A DNA stretch of 25,161 nucleotides from Nitrospinaceae bacterium UBA3496 (GCA_002377645.1 DFQF01000042.1:1-25161); one strand, 5' to 3'; positions 1 through 8,107 are shown, counted from the first letter of the stretch. Numbers and translations are program-made. Notes: generated by a model from the letters alone, not told the origin.

Positions 1-40
1 TAATCGTTAATTTTATTCCTTCAGTTAAAACTGAATCCAC
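1..40 (-). CDS. Probable N-terminus of an OadG/MmdD-type sodium-pump decarboxylase small subunit (partial, cut by window edge)
   Basis: Reading leftward from a GTG at 40-38 there are 13 open codons, M-D-S-V-L-T-E-G-I-K-L-T-I, before the window ends. An AAGGA stretch lies about 9 bases upstream and the gap to the preceding carboxyltransferase stop is 18 bases. OadG/MmdD gamma/delta subunits typically start with a short stretch of the type 'EGLKLT' leading into a membrane helix with GMGxVF, and this fragment matches that beginning. In that family the protein anchors the carboxyltransferase to the sodium-pumping membrane subunit. The position directly after a carboxyltransferase gene supports the idea. 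With only 13 residues visible, this is an inference; it could also be another small protein. Confidence 0.4.
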   Translation of the reverse strand, partial: MDSVLTEGIKLTI

Positions 41-58
41 GATATTTTGTCCTTAATG

Positions 59-1603
59 TTAAAGAGGGATGTTCCCGTGTTTTTTATTTGGCCGACTTTC
101 TTTTTTTGTAGATAATATTTGAAGACAATTAATAAGTTCCCTTCTCGTATGTCTTGGTTCTATTATGGCATCTACAAAACCTTGTTTTGCTGCAGTGTAA
201 GGTTTAGCAAAAAGTTCCTTGTAATTCTTTATTTTTTCTTGTCTAGTTTTCTCAGGGTTATTAGATTCTTCTATCTCTCTACGGAAAATAATATTAGATG
301 CTCCATCTGGTCCCATTACGGCAATTTCGGCAGTAGGAAAAGCAAAAACATAATCATATCCAAGACCTAAACCACTAAGAGCTATATAAGCTCCACCGTA
401 ACTTTTACGAACAATAACGGCAATTTTAGGAACTGTTGCTTCGCTATACGCAAAAAGGACTTTTGCTCCGTGACGAATCACACCTCCATATTCTTGTTGT
501 GTTCCGGGCAAATATCCAGGTACGTCAACAAAATTAATAATAGGAATGTTAAATGAATCGCAAAACCGAACAAAACGTGCCAGTTTGTCTGAACTATCTA
601 TATCTAAAACGCCTGCAAGGTGAGCGGGCTGATTTGCTATAATGCCGACTGAATTTCCTTTTAATCTTCCAAAACCGACTACTATATTCTTAGCAAATTC
701 TGATTGAACTTCTAAAAAGTCTCCATTATCGAAAATATTTGAAATGATTTCCCTTACATCATAAGATTGTGTGGAGGAAGTGGGTACGATTTTATCTAGA
801 ACTATATTTTCCTCAGCATTAGATTCTGGAACTTCTGCAATTGGTCCGTTATCTATATTATTCGATGGCAAAAATGACAGTAATTTTTTTACTAAATTAA
901 AACAATCTTTTTCATTCTTAGATGTAAAATGAGCATTTCCACTTTTTTTAGAATGTACTTCTGCTCCACCTAGATCTTCAAAAGTAACTTCTTCTCCTGT
1001 GACTGCTTTAATTACATCAGGTCCTGTAATAAACATTTTACTGATGCCTTCTACCATAAAAATAAAATCTGTTATTGCAGGAGAGTAAACTGCACCTCCA
1101 GCACATGGACCAAGGATAATAGAAATTTGGGGAATAACTCCTGAGGATAAGGTATTCAATCTGAAAATCTGAGCATATCCATGTAAGGATAAAACTCCTT
1201 CTTGTATTCTCGCTCCCCCTGAATCAAGAATTAAAATTATTGGAACTCCAGCTTGCAAAGCTAATTTCTGAATACGTATAATTTTCTGTGCATGGATTTC
1301 TCCGAGTGAACCTCCAAGTGTGCCAAAGTCTTGTGCTCCAATAAAAACTTTTTGCCCAGATATTGTTCCACTTCCAGTTATTACTCCATCTCCTGGAATC
1401 CTCTTAGAATCCATCCCAAAATCAAAAGATCTAGATTCCATTAATAAGCCTAATTCTGAGAAAGTATTTTCGTCTAGTAAGAAGGAAATTCTTTCTCTAG
1501 CAGTTAATTTGCCTTGTTTATGTTGTTTTGCCTCTGAGGCACTTCCACCATGCATGGAGGCATTACTCAAGACATTTCTGAGTTCATCTAAATTATCTTC
1601 CAT
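59..1603 (-). CDS. Acyl-CoA carboxylase / methylmalonyl-CoA decarboxylase carboxyltransferase subunit (PccB/MmdA family)
   Basis: A 514-residue protein, the normal length for biotin-dependent carboxyltransferase subunits that move a carboxyl group between biotin and a short acyl-CoA. The N-terminal half has the ARIQEGV and GPCAGGAVYSPA acyl-CoA-binding segments. The C-terminal half has SYGGAYIAL and PTAEIAVMGPDGASNI, which contact biotin. These motifs are of the propionyl-CoA carboxylase/methylmalonyl-CoA decarboxylase type, not the methylcrotonyl-CoA carboxylase type. Residue 407, the position that is Asp422 in Streptomyces PccB and Ile in AccB, is Ile here. I chose the ATG at 1603 because AGAGAG sits 7 bases upstream; an ATG 13 codons further out has no such site. 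It follows the HMG-CoA-lyase-like gene by 89 bases and precedes a possible OadG-like gene, which would favour MmdA. No biotin carboxylase is in view. Confidence 0.9.
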   Translation of the reverse strand: MEDNLDELRNVLSNASMHGGSASEAKQHKQGKLTARERISFLLDENTFSELGLLMESRSFDFGMDSKRIPGDGVITGSGTISGQKVFIGAQDFGTLGGSLGEIHAQKIIRIQKLALQAGVPIILILDSGGARIQEGVLSLHGYAQIFRLNTLSSGVIPQISIILGPCAGGAVYSPAITDFIFMVEGISKMFITGPDVIKAVTGEEVTFEDLGGAEVHSKKSGNAHFTSKNEKDCFNLVKKLLSFLPSNNIDNGPIAEVPESNAEENIVLDKIVPTSSTQSYDVREIISNIFDNGDFLEVQSEFAKNIVVGFGRLKGNSVGIIANQPAHLAGVLDIDSSDKLARFVRFCDSFNIPIINFVDVPGYLPGTQQEYGGVIRHGAKVLFAYSEATVPKIAVIVRKSYGGAYIALSGLGLGYDYVFAFPTAEIAVMGPDGASNIIFRREIEESNNPEKTRQEKIKNYKELFAKPYTAAKQGFVDAIIEPRHTRRELINCLQILSTKKESRPNKKHGNIPL

Positions 1604-1692
1604 AAAATTTCTCTCTTTTAAAATTTGGTATATTGTATACAATATTTATTATTAAACAAGTCATCTTTTTATGAAAATAATTTTTTATTAAT

Positions 1693-2595
1693 TTACCATT
1701 TGGGTTTTCCAGCGTGGAGTAATTGTCCTGGCAATTGACGGGATAGGGTTTTTTCTAAGTATGATACCACTCGAATAATTTTTTCAAGATTAATATTTGT
1801 GTTATATCCCATTTCTTGGAGCATATTAACCGTGTCCTCTGTACTTATATTTCCTGTTGCTTTTGGTGCGAACGGACAACCACCAAGTCCACCTACTGAA
1901 GAGTCAAAAGTTTTAATCCCAATTTTTAAGCCTGCATAAACGTTTGCAAGTCCCAAACCCCTAGTATTATGAAAATGGAGTGCAAATTGAACGTCTGGAG
2001 CAATATTTCTCATTCTTTCAGTAATATCTTTAACATGTTCGGGATTAGACATTCCAACTGTATCCGCTAAACAAATTTCGTCGCAGCCCATCTCTAGGTA
2101 TTCCTTAATCACCCATTCTAGGGAATCAAACGGTATGCTTCCTTCGTAAGGACAACCGAATGCAGTCACTACTGAGCCACGTATTTTTATTTTGTTCTCT
2201 ATTGCAATTTTAGCAATCTCTTTTGATTTCTTTATCATCTCCGAACGCGAAGCTCTTAGGTTCTTATTATTAAAAGTTTCGCTGCTTGATACAAAAAAAC
2301 TGATTCTATCTAAATCACATTCTAGAGCTCTTTCCATACCTATTAAATTTGGAACTAGTGCTTCGTATTCCACCCCGTCTTTTCTATTTATATTTTCCAT
2401 GACTTGTTTTGCATCTGATAATTGAGGAACATGTTTTGGACTTACAAAACTTGTTACTTCTATTCTTTGAATGCCGGAGTTAGTAATCATATCCACAATT
2501 TTAATTTTCTTTTTTGTCGAAATGAATTTTTTTTCAATCTGCATGCCATCTCTTGTGCCAACTTCAACAATTGTAATTTTATTTTTTTTTGACAT
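1693..2595 (-). CDS. Hydroxymethylglutaryl-CoA lyase family protein
   Basis: A 300-residue TIM-barrel acyl-CoA lyase. HMG-CoA lyase splits HMG-CoA to acetyl-CoA and acetoacetate in leucine breakdown. Seen here: EVGTRDGMQ at 11-19 (catalytic Arg15, Asp16), metal-binding HFHN at 207-210, and the family signature GGLGGCPFAPKATGN with the catalytic-loop Cys240. The HFHNTRG form differs from the HCHDTYG of mitochondrial and Pseudomonas enzymes and occurs in a broader bacterial subfamily whose substrate is not always HMG-CoA. I prefer the ATG at 2595 because GAGG lies 5 bases upstream; a GTG at 2601 overlaps that site. It sits 36 bases after hpt and before an acyl-CoA carboxyltransferase gene, so a role in branched-chain or propionate-type acyl-CoA catabolism is likely but unproven. 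Confidence 0.85.
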   Translation of the reverse strand: MSKKNKITIVEVGTRDGMQIEKKFISTKKKIKIVDMITNSGIQRIEVTSFVSPKHVPQLSDAKQVMENINRKDGVEYEALVPNLIGMERALECDLDRISFFVSSSETFNNKNLRASRSEMIKKSKEIAKIAIENKIKIRGSVVTAFGCPYEGSIPFDSLEWVIKEYLEMGCDEICLADTVGMSNPEHVKDITERMRNIAPDVQFALHFHNTRGLGLANVYAGLKIGIKTFDSSVGGLGGCPFAPKATGNISTEDTVNMLQEMGYNTNINLEKIIRVVSYLEKTLSRQLPGQLLHAGKPKW

Positions 2596-2631
2596 TTTCA
2601 CCTCTGAAAAGGTTTCCGTAAATACATGTTT

Positions 2632-3150
2632 TTATGGAGTAAATGTATGTATATCACCAAGATGTCTATGTTTGTTATTAAAATCTAGTCCATAACCGAC
2701 TACAAAGACATTTTCTATTTGAAAACCCACGTAATCCGCATTGCAGTCTACAATTCGTCGTGAGGGTTTATCAAGAAGTACACATGTCTTAACTGAATTC
2801 GGGCCATATTTAACAATTGCTTTTTTTACTGCTTCTAGAGTTTGACCGGTATCTAATATATCGTCTATTAATAAGATATTTTTGTTCTTTATAGTGCCCA
2901 TTTCTAAAATATTTAATTTTATTTTTCCGGAACTTTTTGTTTTTCCCCCATAGCTTGAGGCTTTTATAAATCCTAAAGTTGTTTCCTTTTTTAGGTTTGC
3001 TAAAAGATCTGAGGCAAAAAAAGCAGCTCCTTTTAAAATAACAATTACGTGTAGTGATTGCGAAAAAGTTGTTTGTTCAAGTTCTCTACAAAGTGAAATA
3101 ATTCTTTTTTTTATAGATTCCTTTGAAATAATTATTTTACCAATTCCCAT
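2632..3150 (-). CDS. hpt: Hypoxanthine(-guanine) phosphoribosyltransferase
   Basis: This cytosolic purine-salvage enzyme of 172 residues joins hypoxanthine or guanine to PRPP to give IMP or GMP. Visible motifs in order: VILKGA (38-43), the flexible-loop SSYGG (65-69), the PRPP-binding LLIDDILDTGQTL (93-105), LLDKPSRR (125-132), and the base-binding segment DYVGFQIENVFVVGYGLD (139-156), typical of bacterial HPRTs. The start is the ATG at 3150; the nearest purine-rich site (AAGGG) is about 13 bases upstream, so the start is only moderately supported. It is the first gene of a minus-strand run with the HMG-CoA-lyase-like and carboxyltransferase genes; the functional link between purine salvage and these is not obvious. 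Confidence 0.93.
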   Translation of the reverse strand: MGIGKIIISKESIKKRIISLCRELEQTTFSQSLHVIVILKGAAFFASDLLANLKKETTLGFIKASSYGGKTKSSGKIKLNILEMGTIKNKNILLIDDILDTGQTLEAVKKAIVKYGPNSVKTCVLLDKPSRRIVDCNADYVGFQIENVFVVGYGLDFNNKHRHLGDIHTFTP

Positions 3151-3185
3151 TTATAAGATAGCCCTTCATTTTTTTTGAAATAAAA

Positions 3186-3215
3186 ATTATAAGTTCGAAG
3201 TTTTAAATTCGTTAA
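3186..3215 (-). promoter_or_regulatory. Candidate sigma70-type promoter for hpt operon
   Basis: On the minus strand a perfect TATAAT (3191-3186) is preceded, after 18 bases, by TTAACG (3215-3210), a 4 of 6 match to TTGACA. Transcription would begin near 3179, giving a leader of about 28 bases to the hpt start. In an AT-rich intergenic region a perfect -10 can occur by chance, so this is tentative. Confidence 0.4.
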
Positions 3216-3272
3216 TTTGTGTCCTATATTCTAAGCTAATGAGTTCTTATTGTAAAAAAAGAGGAGATTAAT

Positions 3273-4025
3273 ATGGAAACAGTATTGAAAAGAACAAAAT
3301 ATCTTTTCAATAGTTTATTATTTATTTTTAAGCCCGATTTAATTTTTGATATCGGAAGTTTAGATGGAAGAGATGCAATTAGAATGATAAATTTGCTTCC
3401 TGAATCTCAAGTAGTTTCTTTTGAGGCTAATTCATCAAATTTCAAGAAAATGCAAGATAACCCTATTTTTGACTCACTAAATATTTCTATTATCAATAAA
3501 GCAGTTTCAGATTTTGATGGAGAGGTAGATTTCTATGAAGAAGAAAAATTTATAAAACAGGAAGGCAGGGATAACAGACATGGTGGGGTTAGTTCTACAA
3601 GAGTAAGAACGGATGAAATTAGCAGAGGGCATGAAATTGTAAGAGTCCAATCTACAAGAGTTGATTCCTTTGTATTGAGTTTGCACACTCTTCCAAAACA
3701 GATAGCACTTTGGATAGATGTAGAAGGTGGTGCATATGAAGTTTTAAATGGCCTAAGTAAAGTGAAAGATATAGTTAGTTTTATTCATGTTGAGGTGGAG
3801 ACAGAGGAAGTTTGGAAAAACCAAAAAACTAAGCACGAGGTCTTAGGTTTGTTAGAAAAAGAAGGTTTTATAGCTATTGCTAGAAGTCCTAAATTATTGC
3901 AGCATGATTTAGTTTTCGTAAATAAAAAACATTTTTTGGATAAAAAAATACTTATCTTAATTGCTAGAAGTTTATGTAAATATTTTGGACCTCTCTCCTA
4001 TAGATTTTTAAGAGTTTTTTTATAA
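3273..4025 (+). CDS. FkbM-family SAM-dependent methyltransferase
   Basis: A 250-residue class I methyltransferase of the FkbM type, a family that O-methylates sugars, lipids and natural products. The SAM-binding motif I is FDIGSLDG (25-32), with the acidic Glu51 in VVSFEAN ending beta-2. The family's C-terminal feature IDVEGGAYEVL (148-158) is clear. The ATG at 3273 has a strong GAGGAG 6-7 bases upstream. The last 30 residues are hydrophobic and basic, possibly a membrane-contacting tail. It stands alone, divergent from hpt and overlapping the convergent alcohol dehydrogenase by 6 bases, so the neighbours do not tell the substrate; glycan or polysaccharide decoration is the usual guess. Confidence 0.85.
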   Translation: METVLKRTKYLFNSLLFIFKPDLIFDIGSLDGRDAIRMINLLPESQVVSFEANSSNFKKMQDNPIFDSLNISIINKAVSDFDGEVDFYEEEKFIKQEGRDNRHGGVSSTRVRTDEISRGHEIVRVQSTRVDSFVLSLHTLPKQIALWIDVEGGAYEVLNGLSKVKDIVSFIHVEVETEEVWKNQKTKHEVLGLLEKEGFIAIARSPKLLQHDLVFVNKKHFLDKKILILIARSLCKYFGPLSYRFLRVFL

Positions 4026-5183
4026 AAGTTGCTCATACAATTTTTTTAAATCATCTTCAGTAGCTGGGACAGGATTTGTTTTTACTTGATTACTTTCTAC
4101 TGCATCCTTTGACATTACATCTAAATTTTTCTTTGTAATATCAAGTTCTCTCAATGTTTTAGGTATTTCTATATCACGAGCTAATTCATCAACTTTTCTG
4201 ATAGTATCTTCTGCTCGTTCAAGTTCACTTTGGTTTTTAAAATTATTAGTATCATTGGATAGCAAGGTATTTATCTCTGCATATTTTTTCTTCATTTTTG
4301 GCAAATTGAATTTCATTACAGAAGGTAGAAAAATTCCGTTAGCAGTTCCATGATGTAATTGATGGTAGGCACCTAAAGGGTGGGCAAGTGAATGCACTAT
4401 CCCAAGTCCAGTGTTACCGAATGCCCTCCCTGCAAGAGTCGCGGCAAGGGAAATTGCGTCAGCAGATTCTTCAACACTTCTGTCATCTACATATTTCCTA
4501 GCATATCTTCCAATCAATTCTATTGATTTATTTGCCAGTGCTTCTGTCCAGGGAGATGATTTTGGTGATCCAATAGATTCTATTGAATGAGTTAATGCAT
4601 CCATTAGTGCGCCTGCAGCAAGTTCTTTTGGCAATTTGGCAAGTAGAGAAGAATCAACAATAGCTATATTTGCGAACATAGTGTCATTTCTCACTGTTGT
4701 TTTTATCTGTAGTTTTGTGTCGGTTACAATTGAACTATTTGTGACTTCACTGCCAGTTCCTGCTGTAGTAGGTATACTTATTAAAGGAGGGCTTGATTTT
4801 AAAATATTACCTATTCCGTACCAGTCACTAAGTTTTCCTCCGTTTGCGTATAAAACAGATACAGCTTTTGCGGTATCCATAGTACTTCCCCCACCAGCAG
4901 CTATGAAACTATCGCAGCCTGTTTCTATGAATTTATGGTTTGCATCTACAATGCTAGTGTCTGATGGATTGGCTTCAACTTTATCGTAGAGTTGAAAATT
5001 TATTTTTGCTTTATCAAGACTCTCAAAAACAATATCAATAGCACCACTAGATTTTAAACCTGGATCAGTTAGAAGCATCGGAGAATTCATTCCTAATTTT
5101 GTGCATTCTTCTCCTAATTTCAAAATAGATTGGCGTCCAAAGATAACCTTTGTTCCTGATGCGATTTCAAAGTTGAGATTCAT
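4020..5183 (-). CDS. Iron-containing (type III) alcohol dehydrogenase
   Basis: A 387-residue NAD(P)-dependent alcohol dehydrogenase of the iron-activated family, usual length 380-390. The Rossmann part has GGGS at 97-100 followed by MDTAKA, and PTTAGTGSEVT at 138-148. The four metal ligands are all present: Asp195 and His199 (DALTH), His264 and His278 with the 14-residue spacing seen in FucO. The ATG at 5183 has AAGGA 6 bases upstream. It lies 36 bases after the MobA-like gene and is probably co-transcribed with it. The family includes butanol, propanediol, ethanolamine-linked and maleylacetate reductases; I cannot assign a substrate. Confidence 0.92.
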   Translation of the reverse strand: MNLNFEIASGTKVIFGRQSILKLGEECTKLGMNSPMLLTDPGLKSSGAIDIVFESLDKAKINFQLYDKVEANPSDTSIVDANHKFIETGCDSFIAAGGGSTMDTAKAVSVLYANGGKLSDWYGIGNILKSSPPLISIPTTAGTGSEVTNSSIVTDTKLQIKTTVRNDTMFANIAIVDSSLLAKLPKELAAGALMDALTHSIESIGSPKSSPWTEALANKSIELIGRYARKYVDDRSVEESADAISLAATLAGRAFGNTGLGIVHSLAHPLGAYHQLHHGTANGIFLPSVMKFNLPKMKKKYAEINTLLSNDTNNFKNQSELERAEDTIRKVDELARDIEIPKTLRELDITKKNLDVMSKDAVESNQVKTNPVPATEDDLKKLYEQLL

Positions 5184-5219
5184 TTTTTTCCTTCCATTTT
5201 TTTCTTAAATAAGAATCTT

Positions 5220-5837
5220 TTAATTTATTCCATAATTTTCAAAATCCTGTTTTGTGTCAAAATCATAAAAAGTATTAATTTCCTTCACTTTAACTTTTTT
5301 GATTGCCAGAGGGAATTTGTCGTTTATTTTTTTATAAATATCACGCGCTCCTTTGTCTCCGACGATTTTTAGCAATTTGTCTCGAAGTTGAGAGGAAAAA
5401 AGCACTGGATTCCCTCTCTTTTCTTCTTGAAATGGCGCAACAATTAGTGTTCTTACATTTCCATCTATATAGAATGAGTCAATAAGCTTGTTAATTGTTT
5501 CTTTAGAAACAAAAGGTTGATCAGCCAAGCCGAATAAATAACCGTCTGAATCTTTATTAGTCGAAAGAATACCTGTAATTACACTTGAACCCTGACCTTC
5601 TTTAAATTTTTTATTAAAGACAAATTTTATCTTTAATCCTTTAAGTGCGGATTTGATCTTATCTTGTTCGTATCCGACAACAACAATAATTTCATAGGGA
5701 TTTGTCTCAAGGTAAATTTCTACTGTCTTGCGTATTAGAGGAACTCCATCTATTTTAACAAGAAGTTTATTTCCTTTGAATCTTTCAGAAAGGCCTGCAG
5801 CAAGAATAATAATCGAAATTTTATTTGGAGTATCCAT
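5220..5837 (-). CDS. MobA/MocA-like nucleotidyltransferase
   Basis: A 205-residue NTP-transferase-fold protein. It has the signature LAAGLSERFKGNKLL (12-26), where the loop and Lys25 bind the NTP phosphates, EGQGSSVITGI (80-90), GLADQPFV (103-110) with metal-binding Asp106, and RGNPVLF further on. This pattern and length match MocA-type molybdenum cofactor cytidylyltransferases, which attach CMP to molybdopterin for xanthine-dehydrogenase-family and CO-dehydrogenase enzymes. No molybdoenzyme is in view, so the cofactor role is family inference. The ATG at 5837 lacks a strong Shine-Dalgarno. A perfect TATAAT on the same strand at 5887-5882 could be its -10 box, although a good -35 is not visible. 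Confidence 0.8.
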   Translation of the reverse strand: MDTPNKISIIILAAGLSERFKGNKLLVKIDGVPLIRKTVEIYLETNPYEIIVVVGYEQDKIKSALKGLKIKFVFNKKFKEGQGSSVITGILSTNKDSDGYLFGLADQPFVSKETINKLIDSFYIDGNVRTLIVAPFQEEKRGNPVLFSSQLRDKLLKIVGDKGARDIYKKINDKFPLAIKKVKVKEINTFYDFDTKQDFENYGIN

Positions 5838-5930
5838 CTTTTTTTGTCTGTAATAGATTAAGTTAGATATGTTTTTTGCAAATTATAAAGAGACATATTC
5901 TTAAATTTAAAACATAATACCATCACTGAA

Positions 5931-5959
5931 TTGATAAATTATATCATTAAGCGTTAAAT
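5931..5959 (+). promoter_or_regulatory. Candidate promoter for the cyclase-to-carbonic anhydrase gene run
   Basis: TTGATA (5931-5936, 5 of 6 to the -35 consensus) is followed after 17 bases by TTAAAT (5954-5959, 4 of 6 to the -10 consensus). Transcription would start near 5966, giving a leader of about 45 bases before the ATG at 6011, which has AGGAGG upstream. The whole gap 5838-6010 is otherwise featureless AT-rich sequence between divergent genes. Confidence 0.35.
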
Positions 5960-6010
5960 AAACTCAAAATTATTAATAATTAGAAACCATTCGAATCAGG
6001 AGGATAAGAT

Positions 6011-6724
6011 ATGGGATATAAAAATCATGAGATAGTAGATCTTACTCAACCCATTTTTTCAGGCATGCCTGTTTTTGTAGGCCATCCTGATACTTGGCGT
6101 TGGACAAATATGACTCACGAAGAAAGTGCAGCCAGCGGTAGATTTGAAAGTGAAATGAGTTATTACTCTGGTATTATTCAGATGTGTGAACATGGACCAA
6201 CACATGTTGATTCAATAAGTCATCTTGATCCATCTCCTACAGCAAAGCATATAGATGAAATGGATTTTAATTTTTTTTATAGCAGAGGAATTGCAATTGA
6301 TTTTGAAGATGTTGAAGACAATAGTTATATAGATGCTGAAAAAGTAAAAGAGAGATTACAGCACTATAATTTGGAAATTAAAGAAGGAGATACTCTCCTT
6401 TTTACATATGGTCATTACAATAGGCACTATCCTAACAAAACGTATACAACCCATTATGCGGGTTGGACAAGAGATGCTGCTGAATACGTTTATAAAGAAT
6501 GTGGAGCATTAAACGTAGGTACTGACGCTCCCAGTATGGATATGGCCCATAGTCCGGAATACCCATGTCATCTAGTTTGTCGTGAATTGGGAAGGACGAA
6601 TACTGAAAATCTATACAATATTGAAAAAGTTGTTGGAAAAGAGTTTCTCTATATTGGATTGCCTTTAAAAATAAAGGGTGGATCAGGTTCTCCAATTAGG
6701 GCAATTGCTGTTCTGAACGCATAA
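6011..6724 (+). CDS. Cyclase-family metal-dependent hydrolase (kynurenine formamidase-like)
   Basis: A 237-residue member of the cyclase/KynB superfamily, soluble metal enzymes that hydrolyse amides, lactones or related compounds. It has the metal-binding signature HxxTHxDxxxH as His61, His65, Asp67 and His71 (HGPTHVDSISH), plus the family's N-terminal VDLTQPIFSGMPV and a C-terminal IGLPLKIKGGSGSPIRAIAVL. The start is well fixed by AGGAGG upstream. Similar proteins include kynurenine formamidase, isatin hydrolase and many unassigned cyclases. No kynurenine pathway neighbour is visible, so the substrate is unknown. It leads a run of five closely spaced plus-strand genes. Confidence 0.85.
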   Translation: MGYKNHEIVDLTQPIFSGMPVFVGHPDTWRWTNMTHEESAASGRFESEMSYYSGIIQMCEHGPTHVDSISHLDPSPTAKHIDEMDFNFFYSRGIAIDFEDVEDNSYIDAEKVKERLQHYNLEIKEGDTLLFTYGHYNRHYPNKTYTTHYAGWTRDAAEYVYKECGALNVGTDAPSMDMAHSPEYPCHLVCRELGRTNTENLYNIEKVVGKEFLYIGLPLKIKGGSGSPIRAIAVLNA

Positions 6725-6755
6725 ATAATTTATCTCATTGTATATGGAGGATTTT

Positions 6756-7259
6756 ATGGCAATGGATCCAAAGCATTTTCGTAATACGTTGGGTAGGTTT
6801 GCTACAGGGGTGACAGTTGTAACAGTAAATGATGGGGAAACTTCACGAGGTATGACTGCAAATGCTTTTTCTTCAGTCTCTCTTGATCCCCCATTAATTC
6901 TTGTATGTGTTGATCAGAATGCAACATGCCTGGAAATGATTAGAAATGCTAAGAAATTCAATGTGAATTTTTTGGCAGAGAAACAAAAAGATCTTTCAGA
7001 TTGGTTTGCGGGAAAGGGACGAGATGCAGAGGACCAATTTTCTGAGCTAGATTATGATATGGGGGAAAACACAACACCCGTTTTAAAAGGAAATATTGGT
7101 TTATTAGAATGTGAGCTTTTCAATGAGGTGCCAGGTGGAGATCATACTATATTTGTTGGTTTAGTAACTCGTGCACTTTTTGAAGAAGATGTTAAAGCTC
7201 CACTTCTTTATTATGCAAGTTCGTACAGAAAAATGGATTTAGATGCAGAGTTCAATTAG
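6756..7259 (+). CDS. Flavin reductase-like domain protein (FMN-binding)
   Basis: A 167-residue protein of the flavin reductase-like family that binds FMN in a split-barrel fold and often supplies reduced flavin to two-component monooxygenases. Typical features: the start MDPKHFRNTLGRFATGVTVVT, then GMTANAFSSVSLDPPLILVCV, then an NVNFLAEKQKDLSDWFAGK stretch, and a C-terminal G-DHTIFVG segment. The start is the ATG at 6756, with GGAGG 5 bases upstream; earlier in-frame TTG and ATG codons overlap that site. It follows the cyclase gene by 31 bases. No monooxygenase partner is in view, so it may serve an enzyme encoded elsewhere or act on its own. Confidence 0.88.
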   Translation: MAMDPKHFRNTLGRFATGVTVVTVNDGETSRGMTANAFSSVSLDPPLILVCVDQNATCLEMIRNAKKFNVNFLAEKQKDLSDWFAGKGRDAEDQFSELDYDMGENTTPVLKGNIGLLECELFNEVPGGDHTIFVGLVTRALFEEDVKAPLLYYASSYRKMDLDAEFN

Positions 7260-7291
7260 TTGAAACAGAAATACTAAACTCGAGGATTATT

Positions 7292-8050
7292 TTGAAAATT
7301 AAAAGTGTTTGTTTTGACTTGTTTGATACCTTAATTGATTTTGATTTTTCTCTAATGCCTGTTGTCGAAGTTGAAGGAGGAACGGAGCGAACAACTTCCA
7401 AAAATGCATATGACAGGCTTTATCAAGAAGGATTTGAGTTGCCCAATTTTTTTTCGTTTCATATCATATGGCAAGAAATCTCCAAAATGGTATGGGAAGA
7501 AAGAGAAAGAGATGTTGAAAATCGCGAGATCAGGTCAATAGATAGATTTAGACGTCTTTCTAGTCGTTTCCTTAATTTGACAGATGATGAAAGAGAATTA
7601 GCTGCAAAAATTGCAATGGAAGCACATATGGAAACTCTTTTGAGTGCTACTGTTTTTTATAATAATCGTCTTGTGATGTTGGAAAAAATTAAGGATTCTG
7701 GTTTCCTTTTAGGTTTGTTGAGTAATTTTGACCATTCTAATGGAGCGATGTCTATTTTAGAAAAAACAGGCATTCTTCCGTTTCTTGATGTTTGTGTAAT
7801 CTCAGAAGACGAGGGTTATCGTAAACCTAGAGGTAGTGTTTTCATGAATTTGTCTAAGAAATTGAATCTACATCCTTCCGATATACTCTTTGTTGGTGAT
7901 ACATTTGAAGCGGATGTAATTGGAGCAAAAAGTGTAGGTATGCAAACAGTATGGTTAAATAAAGGGGACAAAAAATCTTTAGGAAAAGATGAAAGTCCGG
8001 ATTTTGAAATTAAGGATGTAATAGAAGTAATTGATTTGATTAATATTTAA
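7292..8050 (+). CDS. HAD-superfamily hydrolase
   Basis: A 252-residue haloacid dehalogenase-like hydrolase with a helical cap (subfamily I). Motif I is FDLFDTL with the nucleophile Asp9; motif II is the Ser in LLSNFD; motif III is the Lys in YRKP; motif IV is VGDTFEADVIGA. The residue two after the nucleophile is Phe11, where classic phosphatases have the general acid Asp. The TTG at 7292 is the start, with GAGG 6 bases upstream; there is no ATG nearby. Substrate unknown. It sits 32 bases after the flavin reductase gene and 57 bases before the cinA-like gene. Confidence 0.87.
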   Translation: MKIKSVCFDLFDTLIDFDFSLMPVVEVEGGTERTTSKNAYDRLYQEGFELPNFFSFHIIWQEISKMVWEERERDVENREIRSIDRFRRLSSRFLNLTDDERELAAKIAMEAHMETLLSATVFYNNRLVMLEKIKDSGFLLGLLSNFDHSNGAMSILEKTGILPFLDVCVISEDEGYRKPRGSVFMNLSKKLNLHPSDILFVGDTFEADVIGAKSVGMQTVWLNKGDKKSLGKDESPDFEIKDVIEVIDLINI

Positions 8051-8107
8051 GTTGTACATAACAATTGGTTTCAATTTTTAAAAAAATGTTCTGAAAAAGG
8101 GAAAAAA

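Noticed and set aside
20..35. Inverted repeat TTCAGTT-AA-AACTGAA after the carboxyltransferase stop, considered as a terminator
   Set aside because: It has no T run on the minus strand and falls inside the open frame that looks like the start of the next gene.
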